This document shows, piece by piece, positions 6,901 to 8,470 of a stretch of DNA of 8,470 bases. Origin of the DNA: Phycisphaerales bacterium (lineage in GTDB: Bacteria; Planctomycetota; Phycisphaerae; Tepidisphaerales; Tepidisphaeraceae); NCBI GenBank assembly GCA_028288775.1, contig JAQGHP010000129.1:1-8470 (forward strand), given 5' to 3'. Made by a program: the position numbers and the translations under genes. The notes under the pieces were generated by a model. The model was not told the DNA's origin, made no database searches, and was given only the letters and a program-made list of their open reading frames with translations. Every line of letters begins with the position of its first letter. The first letter of the stretch is position 1.

Positions 6901-7264
6901 TCATCGGCCGGGGTGATTCGTCTTCACGGATGGTTTCACCTCGGCCGATTTGGTATACGCGGGCGGGGAATAAAAATTCATGGTCACGAGCGGCTCCGCC
7001 CCGGTATTGGTGATCTGATGCCGCTCGTTTTTCTCAATCAGCAGCAGCGAACCCCGTCTTAAGGCGGACGGTGCGGCTTTCAATTTTCGCACGCCCGCCG
7101 CCAGATACGACAAACACCCACTGCTCGGCCCGCGGGTGTTCGTTCTCGGCGGAATCACTCGATGATTGGCCCGGCTTCAAAACCATGATGGCAGCCTGGA
7201 CGTTGGCGGAGGAGGCCAGCGGCTTGAAATTGCTTCGATGTTTTGCCGTAGCGATGTGCTTCAT
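6901..7264 (-). pseudogene. Cupin-domain protein gene with a one-base frameshift
   Basis: Read on the minus strand, the gene starts at the ATG at 7264-7262. It encodes a single-domain cupin up to about residue 71 (RTVRLKTG), then runs out of frame into a stop at 7034-7036. The rest of the cupin continues in another frame (SLLLIEKNERHQITNTG onward) to the stop at 6903-6901. Dropping one C from the CCCC run at 7052-7055 restores a 120-residue protein. Cupin motif 1 is visible as ENEHPRAEQW (40-49) followed by FVVSGGGR, and motif 2 as G71...H82-x3-N86. Such small cupins bind a metal or small ligand; a specific function cannot be assigned. Both halves stay well conserved, so the lesion is recent, a sequencing error, or, less likely, a recoding site. 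The gene diverges from the DUF3300 gene and converges on the SDR gene. Confidence 0.8.
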
Positions 7265-7392
7265 GCAGCTTCCTTTTGTGCGAACATGCGGCGAACACGC
7301 AGCCTAATGCGCGGTGAATTGCCGAGTCCATGGGCAATCGGCGCGCAAATTAAATCGTTCCCGCTTTATTGTAACTGTGGTAATTGTAAGGA
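7265..7392. promoter_or_regulatory. Divergent intergenic region between cupin and DUF3300 genes
   Basis: These 128 bp must hold the promoters of both flanking genes and are clearly richer in A and T from about 7345 to 7392 than the rest of the window. Two symmetries are visible. One is an inverted repeat, ATTGCC (7318-7323) with GGCAAT (7333-7338). The other is a direct repeat of ATTGTAA at 7368-7374 and 7383-7389, 15 bp apart. Either could be an operator. I could not pick a clear -35/-10 pair on either strand. Confidence 0.4.
7270..7275 (-). promoter_or_regulatory. Ribosome binding site of the cupin gene
   Basis: On the minus strand AAGGAA (complement of 7270-7275) precedes the ATG at 7264-7262 by 5 nt. 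It supports the chosen start. An intact translation signal also suggests that the frameshifted gene was functional until recently. Confidence 0.55.
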
Positions 7393-8470
7393 ATGGGACA
7401 TAAGAACCAGCCTGCCGCGTTTCCGTGTAATGGCCGGATTGCCGCGCTGCTAATGGGAGTATGTGCGGTCATTGGTTTCGCGAGGATGGCCCCGGCCCAG
7501 AACCCCCCGCCCGCGCCGTCCCAATATTATCCGCGCTCGATGGACGAGTTGCAGCAGCTCGTCGCGCCCATTGCGCTCTATCCGGATGCGCTGCTCGCGC
7601 AGGCGCTCGCCGCGTCCACGTACCCGGATGACGTGATCGCGGCGGCGCGCTGGGAAGACGCGGGCAACAATCCGCAAGGTGCCGATGCGCAGCCGTGGGA
7701 CTCCAGCGTGAAGGGCGTGGCGCGCTATCCCGACGTCCTGCATTACATGGCTTCCAACGGCGACTGGATGAACGACCTCGGCGACGCGTTTCTTAACCAG
7801 CAGGGCGACGTGATGTCCGCCGTGCAGAATATGCGGGGCGAGGCCTTGGCCGCGGGCACGCTCGCCTCCACGCCCGAGCAAACGGTCATCAATCAGGACG
7901 GCTACATCCAGATCATCCCGACCGATCCGCAGTACCTGTACGCGCCGATTTATGATCCGCAGGTCGTCTACGCGCCGCCGGAATACGTGGTGGGACAGGC
8001 GTACCCCACGTACATCCGGTACGGCCCGCGCGTGGAGGTCGGCGACTGGCTCGACTACGACCTGGATTGGCATGACCGGGCGATTTACTCCGGCCGCTGG
8101 GGCCGCGACCGGCCGTGGTGGCACGACCGCGACGAGCACGGCGGGTACCACTATCTCAACGACCGTCCCGGCGTATATCGCCCCGGCGAATTCAGAGACC
8201 AGGGCGGCCGCCCGATCCAGGTGCAGGCCAGCCACTGGGCGCGCGACGATCGCCGTCCCGCGCCGCGGCGCGCGCCAGGCCCGGCCGCGCGTCCGAACAA
8301 CGACCGCCCCGACCGCGGCTATCCCCAGCGCCAACCCGCCGCCAACAACCGGCCCGCCGAGTCGCCCCGCGGCACCGACGTTTCCCGCCAGGCCGAGCGC
8401 GGGCGAACGAGCCGCGGGCAGGCCGCGCAGCCCGAGCCTCAGCCGCGACAGGCACCGCAGCAGGCTCCTC
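7393..8470 (+). CDS. DUF3300 secreted protein, 3' end cut by the window
   Basis: 359 codons are visible without a stop; the C-terminus lies beyond the window. The ATG at 7393 is the first start after an in-frame stop at 7387-7389 and gives a convincing signal peptide: R15, hydrophobic IAALLMGVCAVIGF (16-29), then cleavage after APA (33-35). The ATG at 7453 would shorten it to a poor signal. AAGGA (7388-7392) directly abuts 7393, so translation initiation is unusual. The DUF3300 domain spans about 50-200: LVAPIALYPDALLAQAL (56-72), WDSSVKG (102-108), YPDVL (112-116), DWMNDLGDAFLNQQ (124-137) and YAPIYDPQVVYAPP (183-196). A Trp/Asp-rich stretch follows (about 211-250), then a low-complexity Arg/Pro/Gln/Asn tail from about 280. 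DUF3300 has no established biochemical function; location outside the cytoplasm is inferred from the signal peptide. Confidence 0.88.
   Translation, partial: MGHKNQPAAFPCNGRIAALLMGVCAVIGFARMAPAQNPPPAPSQYYPRSMDELQQLVAPIALYPDALLAQALAASTYPDDVIAAARWEDAGNNPQGADAQPWDSSVKGVARYPDVLHYMASNGDWMNDLGDAFLNQQGDVMSAVQNMRGEALAAGTLASTPEQTVINQDGYIQIIPTDPQYLYAPIYDPQVVYAPPEYVVGQAYPTYIRYGPRVEVGDWLDYDLDWHDRAIYSGRWGRDRPWWHDRDEHGGYHYLNDRPGVYRPGEFRDQGGRPIQVQASHWARDDRRPAPRRAPGPAARPNNDRPDRGYPQRQPAANNRPAESPRGTDVSRQAERGRTSRGQAAQPEPQPRQAPQQAP

Noticed and set aside
7450..8455. Antisense open frames opposite the DUF3300 gene (294 and 87 codons)
   Set aside because: The plus strand encodes recognisable DUF3300 motifs throughout, and the antisense products are Arg/Val/Ala-rich shadows of biased codon use.

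Overview
The window most likely comes from a planctomycete. The main evidence is the N-terminus of its largest protein, which carries a variant (LEGRTLLS) of the LEPR-XLL motif that marks many large extracellular proteins of that phylum. High GC content, GC-rich third codon positions and the very long repetitive surface-type protein agree with this. A Phycisphaerae/Tepidisphaera-like host is my guess from the motif style; no phylogenetic marker is present to confirm it.

Layout: positions 1-440 are non-coding as far as I can tell, with a plausible sigma70-type promoter (182-210) and a leader of about 220 nt holding two mutually exclusive small hairpins. A 1731-residue protein follows (441-5636, +). 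It has a basic N-terminus with the LEPR-XLL-like motif, an Asp-box (BNR/sortilin-like) beta-propeller region of about 780 residues, and about 800 residues of degenerate RTX-like/beta-strand repeats. A clear intrinsic terminator closes it at 5678-5713. After a 230-nt spacer comes a 303-residue NADP-type short-chain dehydrogenase/reductase (5946-6857, +). Convergent to it is a small cupin gene (6901-7264, -) that is broken by an apparent one-base insertion in a four-base C run. A 128-bp AT-richer spacer separates the cupin gene from the divergent DUF3300 secreted protein (7393 to the window end, +), which is cut off by the window edge.

The genes do not form one operon: the terminator isolates the giant gene, the SDR and cupin genes converge, and the cupin and DUF3300 genes diverge. 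Two of the products (the giant protein and the DUF3300 protein) look exported; the SDR and the cupin look cytoplasmic. I see no CRISPR array, mobile element, tRNA or rRNA. I do not see a convincing new multi-gene system. The points most worth checking are the cupin frameshift, the architecture and export route of the giant protein, and a possible short ORF that overlaps the SDR start codon.
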